Assembly (NCBI GenBank): GCA_030620095.1
Contig: JAUTXW010000206.1
Span: forward strand, 343,501-407,500
DNA length: 64,000 nt
Origin: Kuschelorhynchus macadamiae
Taxonomy: Eukaryota; Arthropoda; Insecta; Coleoptera; Curculionidae
Direction of reading: 5' to 3'
Shown here: one piece after another, positions 12,793 to 20,432 of the stretch
Numbering within the stretch: the first letter of the stretch is position 1
How the letters are laid out: every line of letters starts with the position of its first letter
The notes under the pieces: model-generated
Databases searched by the model: none
Told to the model about the DNA's origin: nothing
Seen by the model: only the letters and a program-made list of their open reading frames with translations
Made by a program: the position numbers and the translations under genes

Positions 12793-12930
12793 ATGGCTAA
12801 TGTGAACGAAATTTTACCGGATGAAGTATTTTAAGTGGTGAACATTTATGACTGTGTAAACGTCAACCTTGCTGAAGGAGAACGTTTGGAGCTTCAAGAT
12901 GTAAATAATTTTATTTCAAATGAAATTGAA
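12793..12930 (+). pseudogene. Acidic Cys-rich gene of the outer element, 5' part (split by the inner Polinton)
   Basis: It starts MANVNEILPDEVF, meets an in-frame TAA, then continues open to ...DVNNFISNEIE, where the inner element begins. The remainder is found at 29,190-29,568. The combined reading is homologous to the inner element's intact gene at 26,021-26,647 (shared CVIQSY/CIVQSY and CFYC/CFFC segments). Damage consists of the internal stop, later frameshifts and the insertion itself. Confidence 0.65.
12925..12930. repeat. Left target-site duplication of the inner Polinton (attgaa)
   Basis: Exact 6-base match to 29,190-29,195, abutting AGTAGTATAG on the left and CTATACTACT on the right. 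Confidence 0.95.
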
Positions 12931-13013
12931 AGTAGTATAGAAGGCGGGGTACTGTGACCGAGGATGGCCTGTCTGTCCAAAGATTGGGTGTGTCCAACTT
13001 CTTCGGCGACGAA

Positions 13014-13235
13014 GTGACACAATCCTGAAAAATGCCTGAAAAAGGCCGAAGAAGTGGTCGACAATGACCAGAGGCTGTTGACCAGAAGGGCCTTATTAGT
13101 GTAGGTGTTCAAAAAGTACGTGTTAAAAAGTGACACAATCCTGAAAAATGCCTGAAAATGGCCGAAGAAGAAGTGGTCGACAATGACCAGAGGCTGTTGA
13201 CCAGAAGGGCCTTATTAGTGTAGGTGTTCAAAAAG
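13014..13235. repeat. Two tandem 116-bp units inside the TIR
   Basis: The unit beginning gtgacacaatcctgaaaaat recurs 116 bases later with only a few changes (including one extra gaa triplet). The mirror array lies at about 28,885-29,106. ORFs called here are fortuitous. Confidence 0.9.
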
Positions 13236-13401
13236 GCGTTGAGACCCGTCGGGTAGTTTTATTTTATGGGGGGATGGTGGTGTTTTTATAAGGATGTAAA
13301 TAGGTAGAAGCAAAAAAGACTTATATGTGAAGTGTCTTTTTGGCACTCACACACACACACACATGCACCGCTATAATTATTACTAATTTGTTTCTTAGAA
13401 G

Positions 13402-13500
13402 AAAAAAAAAGCCCACGCGCGCCCGCCTGGATTCGAACCGTCGTCGACACCGAGATTTGTTTTTTGTAAAATTTTGAACTTCTAGACTACTACCGCCATC
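13402..13500 (-). ncRNA. Pol III-like transcription unit in the left TIR (A box, B box, T run)
   Basis: On the minus strand there is TAGTCTAGAAG (13,479-13,489), which fits the A-box consensus, and GGTTCGAATCC (13,429-13,439), a perfect B-box consensus, followed 18 bases later by a run of nine T (13,402-13,410). The layout and length match a tRNA-type Pol III gene, but I cannot fold a cloverleaf because the T-stem and acceptor do not pair. It would therefore be a tRNA-like or non-tRNA RNA. The same unit is present in the right TIR at 28,622-28,720. Transcription is inferred only. Confidence 0.4.
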
Positions 13501-13696
13501 ATGCAGTACGTCGTAATAAGTAAACAATTTAGATGATCTTGTTTATCTTTTAAACGAGCAATAATAGTAATAATACGCAGTTATACAGTACAACACATGT
13601 GGTAAAAAAAAAAAAAAATAGAATGTTTGTAGGGCTTCACGCCGCACTTCTGGTATAATTTCATGAGCCGAGCCTCGCCTCGCCGAATTCCGTAGT

Positions 13697-14052
13697 ACCG
13701 AGAATTGTTTTTATGTTAATTAAAATTAATATGTTCGACGTAAGACTAGAGGTCAGGTTCGCAGATAAGAAAAGGTCGAGTACCGAGAATTGTTTTTCTG
13801 TTAATGTTGGACGTAAGACTAGAGGTCAGGTTCGCAGATAAGAAAAGGTCGAGGATGTAGATAAGGAGATGTTTGTGTAGTATTGAGATGAGCAATATTT
13901 GAATAAATACGTAAAATATTAGTTTTTGGAAAAATACCGAGAATAGCTTGTTTTCATTTTCGACGACGACGACGACGACGTAAGACTAGAGTTCAGGTTC
14001 GCAGATAAGAAAAGGTCGAGGATGTAGATAAGGAGATGTTTGTGTAGTATTG
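13697..14052. repeat. Three imperfect tandem units in the TIR ('aagactag.ggtcaggttcg')
   Basis: The core cgtaagactagaggtcaggt plus cgcagataagaaaaggtcg occurs at about 13,738, 13,811 and 13,978, each preceded by a taccgagaat phrase. The third unit carries a (gac)6 run in front. The units face inward in both TIRs. They could be repeated protein-binding sites or simply slippage products. Confidence 0.85.
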
Positions 14053-14211
14053 AGATGATCAATAATAATGTTGTTATAATAAATAATATTTGTTTCGAAT
14101 AATAGCTTATACCAGATGATAAAAAACGTATAGCACTTAAAGTAATTAATATATATGTAAAATACAGAGGATTTAATAGCAGTCGATCACGAACCAGACT
14201 GGTGGTAATAT

Positions 14212-14403
14212 ATGCCTGTTCCAGTCAACAGAACGTGTCAAGAGTGTAAAGGGAACTCAATATCTCCAAACATCTGTGCATTTTGCCGCTGTGAAAAAAT
14301 TCACAAAGAGGTTAACGGACAAAAGAGTATTAATAGATATACCGTTTTGTATTATTTAAAAGAAGAGTACGAAAGAAGGAGAAGGCTGCAAAATAATGAG
14401 TAA
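14212..14403 (+). CDS. Small double-CxxC protein (63 aa)
   Basis: It starts at an ATG just inside the left TIR. The sequence has CQEC near residue 10 and CAFCRC near residue 22-27, spaced like a small treble-clef or zinc-ribbon, followed by a basic helix-like C-terminus (EYERRRRLQ). The stop overlaps the next gene's ATG by 8 bases. No family was recognised. Its position beside the TIR with two other small genes suggests an accessory module. No counterpart was seen in the outer element. Confidence 0.6.
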   Translation: MPVPVNRTCQECKGNSISPNICAFCRCEKIHKEVNGQKSINRYTVLYYLKEEYERRRRLQNNE

Positions 14404-14872
14404 ATTTGTTTTACTTTTCTATAGTATTCTTTTCAATTATTGTGTCCTAACTAATAGTCAACCAACGACGACGACAAAGAAATATTATCCAGAAGAGCGC
14501 AGTTATAATTTTGTTTTAATTAATAATAGACGATATTATATTTTGAGAAATGTTGGTTTAAGAACATTTCAAGACACTGGTTATAATGTATGGTTTCACA
14601 TACATTATGATTTAATAAAACCTGATGAAAATGTAAAGCCAAACGATAAAATATTTAATTTGGCTAATCAGCAAATAGGTCTAGTGCCTCACTTAAAAGA
14701 CAGTGTATCAAACTTAACATATGTTCCTGTGAATATTAATGAACCTGCAGATATATATTGTAACTGGTATACTGCCAGATATTTTCGAAATAAAAATATT
14801 TATCTTGATTGTAAGCCAAAGACATTTTTAGTGCAAATTCCACTGTTTACAGCACTGGTCAGACAGAATTAG
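14396..14872 (+). CDS. Predicted secreted accessory protein (158 aa)
   Basis: The N-terminus (MSKFVLLFYSILFNYCVLTN) is a typical signal peptide: one Lys, then a hydrophobic core, with a likely cleavage before a Thr-rich QPTTTTKK segment. The rest has no further membrane segment, several Tyr/Asn-rich strands and two Cys (about residues 122 and 139) that could form a disulfide. It is possibly a secreted or surface factor. It overlaps the upstream gene by 8 bases. No homologue was recognised and none was seen in the outer element. A role in host interaction is inference. Confidence 0.65.
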   Translation: MSKFVLLFYSILFNYCVLTNSQPTTTTKKYYPEERSYNFVLINNRRYYILRNVGLRTFQDTGYNVWFHIHYDLIKPDENVKPNDKIFNLANQQIGLVPHLKDSVSNLTYVPVNINEPADIYCNWYTARYFRNKNIYLDCKPKTFLVQIPLFTALVRQN

Positions 14873-14957
14873 GAGACATTTTTAGTGTAAATTCTACTGT
14901 TTACAGTACATGTCAAATTATATATTTATTATAATAAGACCCTGTACGTTACACAAA

Positions 14958-15131
14958 ATGGATTTTGAAAGAATACAATTTTTATGTCAAATATGTAATT
15001 GTTTAGTTGAAAAAAATATTAATAAACACTTAAAACATAGAGTAAAGTTATTAAAATTTTGTGATACTTGTTTAGTGAATTATGTATTTGGTGTAAATAG
15101 TATTAGGTCTATGATTTTAATGTCAAAATAG
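14958..15131 (+). CDS. Small CxxC-HxxxH-CxxC protein (57 aa)
   Basis: I prefer the ATG at 14,958 (MDFERIQFLC) over the upstream in-frame start at 14,910, because the extra residues are hydrophobic and poorly formed. It shows CQIC, then HLKH, then CDTC, eight potential zinc ligands suggesting a tiny zinc-binding fold. The 14,873-14,957 interval repeats a phrase of the preceding gene's end (gacatttttagtg.aaatt), a small local duplication. Function unknown. Confidence 0.5.
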   Translation: MDFERIQFLCQICNCLVEKNINKHLKHRVKLLKFCDTCLVNYVFGVNSIRSMILMSK

Positions 15132-15439
15132 AACAGTACAAAAATATTGAAATTAAAATGTAAAAAAACTACTATGGTTTATTTTATTTGTTTTTAGTTT
15201 TACTTAGTGGGTGTGATGTAAATTCACGTGATTTTTACTCACCAATAGAACAATAATTAAAAAAAAGTGGTAGAGTTTTATTTATAAAAGAAAGTAGATT
15301 GAACTAGGCGTCAATAGTGTCTCGTAAATATAATTATAAATATTGTTTTTCTGTTTGAAGATAAATAAATTATTTGTAGAAAACATGTAAATAATATATA
15401 ATAAATAAAACGTACATGAAACAAAATTATTTTATTAAG

Positions 15440-16372
15440 TCACTCTACATTATTTTTATCTATCCAACTATTATGCTTATCACTGAAACCTAACCATTTT
15501 ACAAATACTTTATTATTTTTACGTTTTAACACTTTTTCCACTAAATAAATGTCTGGATATTTAACTTTTTGCAATTGAAGTTCATAGAATCCTCCCTTGA
15601 TGTCTTGTTTCTCTGCATCTTGAAGTAGGTATGTCACTGGATTTGTAAGTTGAACTTTCTTGATTATAAATATTTCAGTAGACCAATTCGGCCTATATTG
15701 CTTATCAAACACTCCTCTAAATTTAGAAATGCGAACATGGTCGCCTACATTGTATTTTGGTTTGGGAGCAATTTTTATTTTGCCATAGGCAGTCTCCAAC
15801 AAAAGTTTTTCATGCTTTTTTGTTATTTCTGAAGGTTTGAAACCTGTGGTCCTATGTTTTCTGTTGTTATAAACATTTGTAATATTTTTAATCAAGTCAA
15901 ACCATTTGTAGGACCCTTGAATGCTAAATTCTTTCCACATCATTCCTTTTAGTGTGCGATTAACTCTTTCGACGATTGAAGCCTTTTTTTCACTATACAC
16001 CACGTAATGTTTGACGTTATACTTTTTCATTAAGTTTTGTACCTCTTTGCCCGTGAATTCTCCTCCAGAATCACTGCACAGGTGAATCGGTGTTTGAGAT
16101 TTGAACACATTTTCCAGCATTGTAGCGACTTCTTTTGACGTTTTCGATTTTAATGGAAATGTCCATACATATTTGGAGAAACAATTAATGACTACTAAGA
16201 TGTATTTATAACCTTTATTTTCCTTTTCATATTCCCTCATGTCGACTAAATCTGCTTGCATAAGATCCAAAAGGGACTTAATTATAACTTTTCGTCGTTG
16301 AAAATTAATTCTGGCTGGCTTATGTATTTCTTCAACAATATGACGTTTTACATCTGTAACGTATTTAGACAT
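15440..16372 (-). CDS. INT: Retroviral-type DDE integrase with C-terminal chromodomain
   Basis: This 310-aa protein would insert the element's DNA with 6-bp target duplication. The catalytic triad is visible: D41 in QADLVDM, D101 in CSDSGGEF and E135 in SIVERVNRT, with 33 residues between the last two. The N-terminus has the Maverick-type HKPARINFQRR segment and no HHCC zinc domain. Near the C-terminus, YLVEKVLKR...VKWLGFSDKHNSWID is a chromodomain, which in this class may read chromatin marks at target sites. Its start lies 9 bases from the end of the next minus-strand gene, so they are probably co-transcribed. The frame is intact, unlike the outer copy. Confidence 0.93.
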   Translation of the reverse strand: MSKYVTDVKRHIVEEIHKPARINFQRRKVIIKSLLDLMQADLVDMREYEKENKGYKYILVVINCFSKYVWTFPLKSKTSKEVATMLENVFKSQTPIHLCSDSGGEFTGKEVQNLMKKYNVKHYVVYSEKKASIVERVNRTLKGMMWKEFSIQGSYKWFDLIKNITNVYNNRKHRTTGFKPSEITKKHEKLLLETAYGKIKIAPKPKYNVGDHVRISKFRGVFDKQYRPNWSTEIFIIKKVQLTNPVTYLLQDAEKQDIKGGFYELQLQKVKYPDIYLVEKVLKRKNNKVFVKWLGFSDKHNSWIDKNNVE

Positions 16373-16380
16373 TTTCGAAA

Positions 16381-17565
16381 TTATTCTATAATTTGAGCTT
16401 CTCGTAATTCCTCGATGATTGAAACGATTTCGTTGTTGTGACTCGAATTACCTGCAGCTTGAGATGCAAGTAACAATCTTAGTCTATCCACAAGTTCATT
16501 AGGGTCGTCCCAATGAACATAATCAACTGGTCGGTTTGTCACTGTCATAAGCATTCCTTCTCCTTGTTTAACATTTTCTTCCCTACCACTATCACTATCT
16601 GTCTCTTGTTGCATCATAATTGGCTCAATAATTCTTGTAAATTTCTTATTTTTATTTGTAGACACCATAGTTGAATCAAAATATTTTTCAACAGCTTTAG
16701 TATTGAATAATATATTTGCGTAATTTTGAGCGTCGTCTTTAGTATAGATTTTAGGAATATTCTGATTGAAAAGTAAACCGTAAAGCCCTTTAGTACCTTT
16801 ATATTTTTTCCCAGCTACTAAAAGATCAGGTCCGTCAAAATCAATCCTCTTGTTTCCAATGGAAAATCGTTCAATGTCTGGATCAAACTGAACTCTAAAT
16901 TTTCCATCTGAATTCTCACTGTTTGGGTCTTTAATAAACTTTTTAATATACGTTAAAGGAAGTGGGTGATATTGTTCATAATAGTCGCTAAGTGATTTGT
17001 CTTTAATCGTTTTATCTAGTTGTTCCTCAAACTCTTTTTGTTTCTGAGCTTCGTCTTCTTGCATTTCCGTTTCCACATCTTGAATCATTTTTTGTTTTAA
17101 TTTATTTTTCGGCTGACCGATCGCTGAAAAGGATAATCTTCGCTTTGGACGCGGTGCAGTGGCTGTTAGTACCTTTGGTGTATAATCATATTTTGCTTCT
17201 GGTGTGGACTGTATTAGTTTGGGTAGTGATACCGCCGGTTCCGACACTGTGGATTGTGTGTCATAATCGTCAGAGTCAGATACATTATATTCAATTTGTT
17301 CTTGTTTTAAACGATTTCTACCTTCTTCGTTGTGAACAGGTATTGAACTTGCATTGCTTAAAGTCACAGTTTCTCTAGGAATTAATTTATTTTCAATATT
17401 CTGCAAATGCTTGGTTATGGGTTTGAAAAGATTTTCATGTGTCATTTGACCGTGCTTAAGAAGTTTTAGTTTGTTTTTAATTTCATTTCTTTTGGTTATA
17501 AGTTGTTTTTTCACAACTTTTCTCGCAGTTTGTTTCTTGTTTCTATCGAGCCCAACCATAGCCAC
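16381..17565 (-). CDS. Conserved Maverick protein with GLYGLLF motif (394 aa)
   Basis: A Lys-rich N-terminal coiled region (residues 1-60) is followed by a polar linker with RPKRRLSFS (possible nuclear signal or phosphosite) and a Glu/Gln/Lys coiled coil near 165-185. A folded segment then carries FKV/DFDGPDLLVAGKKYKGTKG and GLYGLLFNQNIPKIY. The last 70 residues (DYVHWDDPNELVDRLRLLLA... EELREAQIIE) recur in the outer copy at 41,282-42,403. The family is widespread beside the ATPase in insect Mavericks, but its function is not established; a virion or packaging role fits the context. It sits between integrase and ATPase, same strand, with short gaps. Confidence 0.75.
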   Translation of the reverse strand: MAMVGLDRNKKQTARKVVKKQLITKRNEIKNKLKLLKHGQMTHENLFKPITKHLQNIENKLIPRETVTLSNASSIPVHNEEGRNRLKQEQIEYNVSDSDDYDTQSTVSEPAVSLPKLIQSTPEAKYDYTPKVLTATAPRPKRRLSFSAIGQPKNKLKQKMIQDVETEMQEDEAQKQKEFEEQLDKTIKDKSLSDYYEQYHPLPLTYIKKFIKDPNSENSDGKFRVQFDPDIERFSIGNKRIDFDGPDLLVAGKKYKGTKGLYGLLFNQNIPKIYTKDDAQNYANILFNTKAVEKYFDSTMVSTNKNKKFTRIIEPIMMQQETDSDSGREENVKQGEGMLMTVTNRPVDYVHWDDPNELVDRLRLLLASQAAGNSSHNNEIVSIIEELREAQIIE

Positions 17566-17613
17566 AACTCAATTTAAGTAGATTTTCAAGTAAACTAATA
17601 AAATGTCATTATG

Positions 17614-18297
17614 TTAGAGATATATATAGTTATCCAAACAATATCGATAACGTCCATCATTCATTTTATTGTCTTTGAAAATTGATAAGAACCCATAAGG
17701 TTTTCCCCAGCAGAAGCCGCAAATTGACTTAAAATCTTCAAATGACATATCAGTACCCACGTGATCTGTGTAAACATGACGTAGGTTTAAATCGTCTTGT
17801 TTGAATAATATTAAAACATTGGCATTGTCTCTTATTAGGTGTTTTGGTATTTTAGCATAGGTTTGACACAGATAGAAACAGTCAATGTTATTATGACGTC
17901 CCATACTGAAATATTCCCTCATAACATCCTGTTTGTCACATGCCACATCGTCAAAAATGATTACAGAGTTAGATTTACTGTCAGAGGGATCGAGGATAGT
18001 GTCACCATTGTTAAAGGTATAGTAACCGATACCTTTGATTGGTGTCAACAGCTTTTCCAGATACACATACTTTGGTTGATAAAGAGATTTTGAGTAGAGA
18101 TAGACGTTTTCGAATTTCAATCCATTTGGATGTTCCAGCAGACTAATCATAACATTGGTCTTTCCACAGTTTGAAGGACCTGTGATAACTGCCCTTATTG
18201 TAGACGGTAGCAATTTACTGTGTTTGATACTTCCTCTTTTAACTTCGTCGTGATTTTGAATGTTTAAAGTTGTTTTTTGTTTCACAACTTTCTTCAT
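17614..18297 (-). CDS. ATP: FtsK/HerA-type genome packaging ATPase
   Basis: Walker A is GPSNCGKTNV near the N-terminus and Walker B is SVIIFDDVACD. After it comes CQTYAKIPKHLIRDNAN, the conserved sensor segment of A32-like viral packaging ATPases, which drive DNA into the capsid. I take the ATG at 18,297 (MKKVVKQKTTLN); the upstream extension to 18,369 begins with TTG and looks unrelated. At 227 aa it has normal length for Maverick ATPases. It is divergently placed to the PLA2 gene with a 107-bp gap, suggesting a shared bidirectional promoter. Confidence 0.93.
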   Translation of the reverse strand: MKKVVKQKTTLNIQNHDEVKRGSIKHSKLLPSTIRAVITGPSNCGKTNVMISLLEHPNGLKFENVYLYSKSLYQPKYVYLEKLLTPIKGIGYYTFNNGDTILDPSDSKSNSVIIFDDVACDKQDVMREYFSMGRHNNIDCFYLCQTYAKIPKHLIRDNANVLILFKQDDLNLRHVYTDHVGTDMSFEDFKSICGFCWGKPYGFLSIFKDNKMNDGRYRYCLDNYIYL

Positions 18298-18404
18298 AGC
18301 GTTAAAAAACAAATCTTGACATGAAAAAGAATAAAATATGAATAACAATAATAGACGACAACATAACAATTTATAGTTAGTATGTTTTGTTACGTCTTAC
18401 AATC
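18298..18404. promoter_or_regulatory. Divergent promoter interval between ATPase and PLA2 genes
   Basis: The 107 bases separate two opposite start codons, and the same head-to-head arrangement is kept in the outer element (43,131-43,216, which also shows a tatatataaaa motif). Conservation of the arrangement supports a bidirectional promoter. No strong TATA box is visible in this copy. Confidence 0.4.
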
Positions 18405-19403
18405 ATGAGATATTATACAAATCAAAGTGAAACAAAAAAAACCGGAAATGGTCTGCTAAATACTGTAATAAATAAACTACCATTCGAGATGCACATACCT
18501 GGCTACCAGTTCTGTGGACCGGGTACCAAGCTGCAGAAACGTTTAGCACGTGGTGATAAAGGAATTAATCCCTTGGATGCAGCATGTAAGCAACATGATA
18601 TTGCCTATTCAAATAACAAGGATTTAAGTAATCGTCATCAGGCTGATAAGATTCTTCTTAAAAGTGCTTTGAGCAGAATCAGTTCATCATCAGAGGCTGG
18701 TTGGAGCGAAAAACTAGCTGCATTAGGTGTATCAACAGCCATGCAAGCTAAACTAAAACTAGGTATGGGTATAAAAAGGAAAGAGAGTTCTAAAAATAAT
18801 CAGTGTGTGAAACAAACTTGTAACGTTCTACGTAAAGGTTCAACTGTCATGGCACAAAGTGCAAAAAGTATGGAAAATTATTTAAAAAAGATTGAAGCCT
18901 TGCTTGAAGAAGTGAATTCTTACAAGAGTAAAGCTCAAAAAATGCAGCAGCAGCAGCAGCGAGTTAGAAAGAATTCTCCCCTTAGTCCCACAAAAAATAA
19001 AAAGAAAATCGTTAAAAATTTTGAAGAGGAATCAAGTGATAGTGAACACATTGACAATTATCATGAAAAGAAAATGAAAGAAAAAATGTTAAATCGTAAC
19101 ATAAAAACTGTTAAAAGTAGCCGACCCAGCAGCAGCAGCAGCAGCAGCAATAAAGAAAAAAAACTTTTCGAAAATGAAATGAAAATGGATATCCAAACGT
19201 TTAACAAGCGTAAAGCAGATATTTCGTCTGATATTGACTATGATAACAATACAAAAAAACCGAAGTTAGAAATCAACGACAACGATTTAATTTCACAAAA
19301 ATTGCAAAAACGTAAACGAAGTGATTCTGAGGACAACAACAACAACATATTGTTTTTGAACCGAAGAAAAGATTTAAAAGCTAGATACCGTATAAATATT
19401 TAA
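18405..19403 (+). CDS. Parvovirus-type phospholipase A2 domain protein
   Basis: The start is the ATG at 18,405 (MRYYTNQS). Near residue 35 it has FCGPGTKL, the calcium-binding loop, and about 25 residues later DAACKQHDIAYS, the His-Asp catalytic motif of viral VP1u-type PLA2 that helps virions cross endosomal membranes. The helix after it keeps the KAKLKLGMG-type segment. The remaining two thirds are low-complexity, Lys/Ser/Gln-rich, with a Gln run, a Ser run and several basic clusters, fitting a DNA-associated virion core or nuclear protein. The domain is intact here, whereas the outer copy has lost the HD motif. Confidence 0.9.
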   Translation: MRYYTNQSETKKTGNGLLNTVINKLPFEMHIPGYQFCGPGTKLQKRLARGDKGINPLDAACKQHDIAYSNNKDLSNRHQADKILLKSALSRISSSSEAGWSEKLAALGVSTAMQAKLKLGMGIKRKESSKNNQCVKQTCNVLRKGSTVMAQSAKSMENYLKKIEALLEEVNSYKSKAQKMQQQQQRVRKNSPLSPTKNKKKIVKNFEEESSDSEHIDNYHEKKMKEKMLNRNIKTVKSSRPSSSSSSSNKEKKLFENEMKMDIQTFNKRKADISSDIDYDNNTKKPKLEINDNDLISQKLQKRKRSDSEDNNNNILFLNRRKDLKARYRINI

Positions 19404-19451
19404 GATTTTTAGTTTTCAAATTAGTTAATACCGAGCACTATTAAAGTAACA

Positions 19452-19718
19452 ATGTCCTCAAAGAATAAGCAACGTAACCGAAAGAAAAGATCCTCCAAAG
19501 TGATGAAAAGACAACAACAACAAAAAATACAACACAAAAAGATGCAGAGAAGCAGAAGACAAGGAAAGAAACGTATAAACTTTCCACAGTTAACTAAAAA
19601 AATTAAAAATAATGTTTTAAAAAATCAACCTCGTACTATCGATGACGCTTTAAAGATTGCAGTTCAAACAGTTAAGGGTGAAAAAAACGAAGGATCAAAC
19701 CACCATCCTCGAGAATAA
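19452..19718 (+). CDS. pX-like basic core protein, N-terminal frame
   Basis: This 88-aa ATG-started frame is almost pure Lys/Arg/Gln/Ser for 50 residues, then KKIKNNVLKNQPRTIDDALKI. It resembles adenovirus-type core (pX/mu-like) precursors, which condense DNA. In the outer element the equivalent segment runs in one frame into the LPLIP hydrophobic part. Here the continuation lies in the -1 frame, and the crossover is at an A7C run (19,681-19,688). Reading ends at 19,718 if no shift occurs. Confidence 0.6.
   Translation: MSSKNKQRNRKKRSSKVMKRQQQQKIQHKKMQRSRRQGKKRINFPQLTKKIKNNVLKNQPRTIDDALKIAVQTVKGEKNEGSNHHPRE
19682..19688 (+). promoter_or_regulatory. Candidate -1 ribosomal frameshift site A_AAA_AAC
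   Basis: In the frame of the 19,452 ORF the codons are gaA AAA AAC, an exact X_XXY_YYZ heptamer of the type used by several retroviruses. A -1 slip moves reading into the frame that contains the 19,742 ORF with no stop between. No pseudoknot was established. The simpler alternative is a one-base loss in the A run. Confidence 0.4.
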
Positions 19719-19741
19719 TTAGAATTCCCAAGACAGGAGGT

Positions 19742-19984
19742 GTGTTACCACTAATACCGATTTTTGCCGGTTTGAGTGCCTTGGGAGCATTAAGCGGTGG
19801 AGCTTCAGCCATAGCAAAAACTATAAATGATGCACAAGCAGCGAAACGTCAATTGGAAGAAAATAAACGACACAATAGAACTATGGAAGCAGTTGCACTT
19901 GGCAAGGGACTCTACTTGAAACCCTTTAAAACTGGATATGGACTTTTTTTTCCCAACTTAGGTCCAAAACGTCAAATAAGCTAA
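19742..19984 (+). CDS. pX-like protein, conserved hydrophobic/C-terminal frame
   Basis: It contains GGVLPLIPIFAGLSALGALS, the hallmark hydrophobic segment of Maverick/adintovirus pX-type proteins. After this come a KRQLEENKRHNRTMEAV helix and GKGLYLKPFKTGYGL. The frame has no ATG; position 19,742 is only GTG. It is open back to about 19,680, where it meets the slippery site in the previous ORF, so it is most probably the C-terminal part of that protein. The outer homologue (43,441-43,842) has the same hydrophobic segment and an RHNKVMEQL helix. The adenoviral analogue is membrane-active or DNA-bound; the role here is inferred. Confidence 0.7.
   Translation: MLPLIPIFAGLSALGALSGGASAIAKTINDAQAAKRQLEENKRHNRTMEAVALGKGLYLKPFKTGYGLFFPNLGPKRQIS
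19945..19951 (+). promoter_or_regulatory. Second candidate -1 frameshift site T_TTT_TTT
   Basis: In the pX frame the codons are ctT TTT TTT CCC. A -1 slip enters exactly the protease frame, which is open from 19,930 and lacks its own ATG. In the outer element the protease instead begins with a normal ATG in the other relative frame, so this may equally be a lost start plus a homopolymer indel. Confidence 0.3.
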
Positions 19985-20010
19985 CATTACCAGCACACGC
20001 CCTAAACAAC

Positions 20011-20352
20011 TTGGAACTTGATTTCTATGCAAAAAAATTGAAAATACCCTATTTTCGTGGAACTTTTATGAAAGATAAACTCCCCAAAAAAATTTATAGA
20101 AATGAATCGGCTATAGTTAATTTGGACAACTCCTACGGACCTGGCACTCATTGGACTGCATATCGAAAATATGGAAAAAATATTATTTACTTTGACAGTT
20201 TTGGTAATTTACACCCACCCGTAGAGCTTTTAAGATATTTTAATTCTAATGGTACTTGTAATATATTTTATAATCATTCTCAGTTTCAGTCCTACAATTC
20301 TTACAACTGTGGCCATTTATGTTTGAATTTTTTATCTCATATGGAACAATGA
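20011..20352 (+). CDS. PRO: Adenain-type cysteine protease (virion maturation)
   Basis: Numbering from 20,011 (a TTG), the catalytic residues are His47 in PGTHWTAY, Asp62 in YFDSFGNL and Cys100 in YNCGHLC, the adenovirus-protease arrangement. The enzyme would cut capsid and core precursors during virion maturation. Family-like sequence extends upstream to about 19,987 (LPAHALNN, matching the outer copy's N-terminus after its ATG), so the true N-terminus lies there although no ATG is present. Expression may need frameshifting from the pX ORF, or the start codon has been lost. The core domain is intact at about 115-120 aa, short like other Maverick proteases. Confidence 0.88.
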   Translation: MELDFYAKKLKIPYFRGTFMKDKLPKKIYRNESAIVNLDNSYGPGTHWTAYRKYGKNIIYFDSFGNLHPPVELLRYFNSNGTCNIFYNHSQFQSYNSYNCGHLCLNFLSHMEQ

Positions 20353-20432
20353 ATAAATAGATTAACATTATCTGGTTTGTTTCATTTATTTTAATAGATT
20401 TGTAGTGATCGTTTCTCTCTCTTTTAGTTATA

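Larger units (their letters stand above)
12931..14164. repeat. Left TIR of the inner Polinton (1,234 bp)
   Basis: It matches the inverse of 27,951-29,189 almost base for base. The visible differences are poly-A length near 13,605 and scattered single bases. The arm contains a 2 x 116-bp tandem repeat, a Pol III-like box pair and a triple repeat, each annotated separately. It lies directly before the first gene at 14,212. Confidence 0.95.

Noticed and set aside
13321..13527. 68-codon ORF in the left TIR and its identical mirror at 28,595-28,834
   Set aside because: The identity is due to the TIR, and the translation is a product of repeat and Pol III-like sequence with no protein features.
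18640..19160. cag-rich runs considered as a CRISPR-like or microsatellite locus
   Set aside because: They encode the Gln and Ser runs of the PLA2 protein tail. No spaced repeats of CRISPR type exist anywhere in the window.
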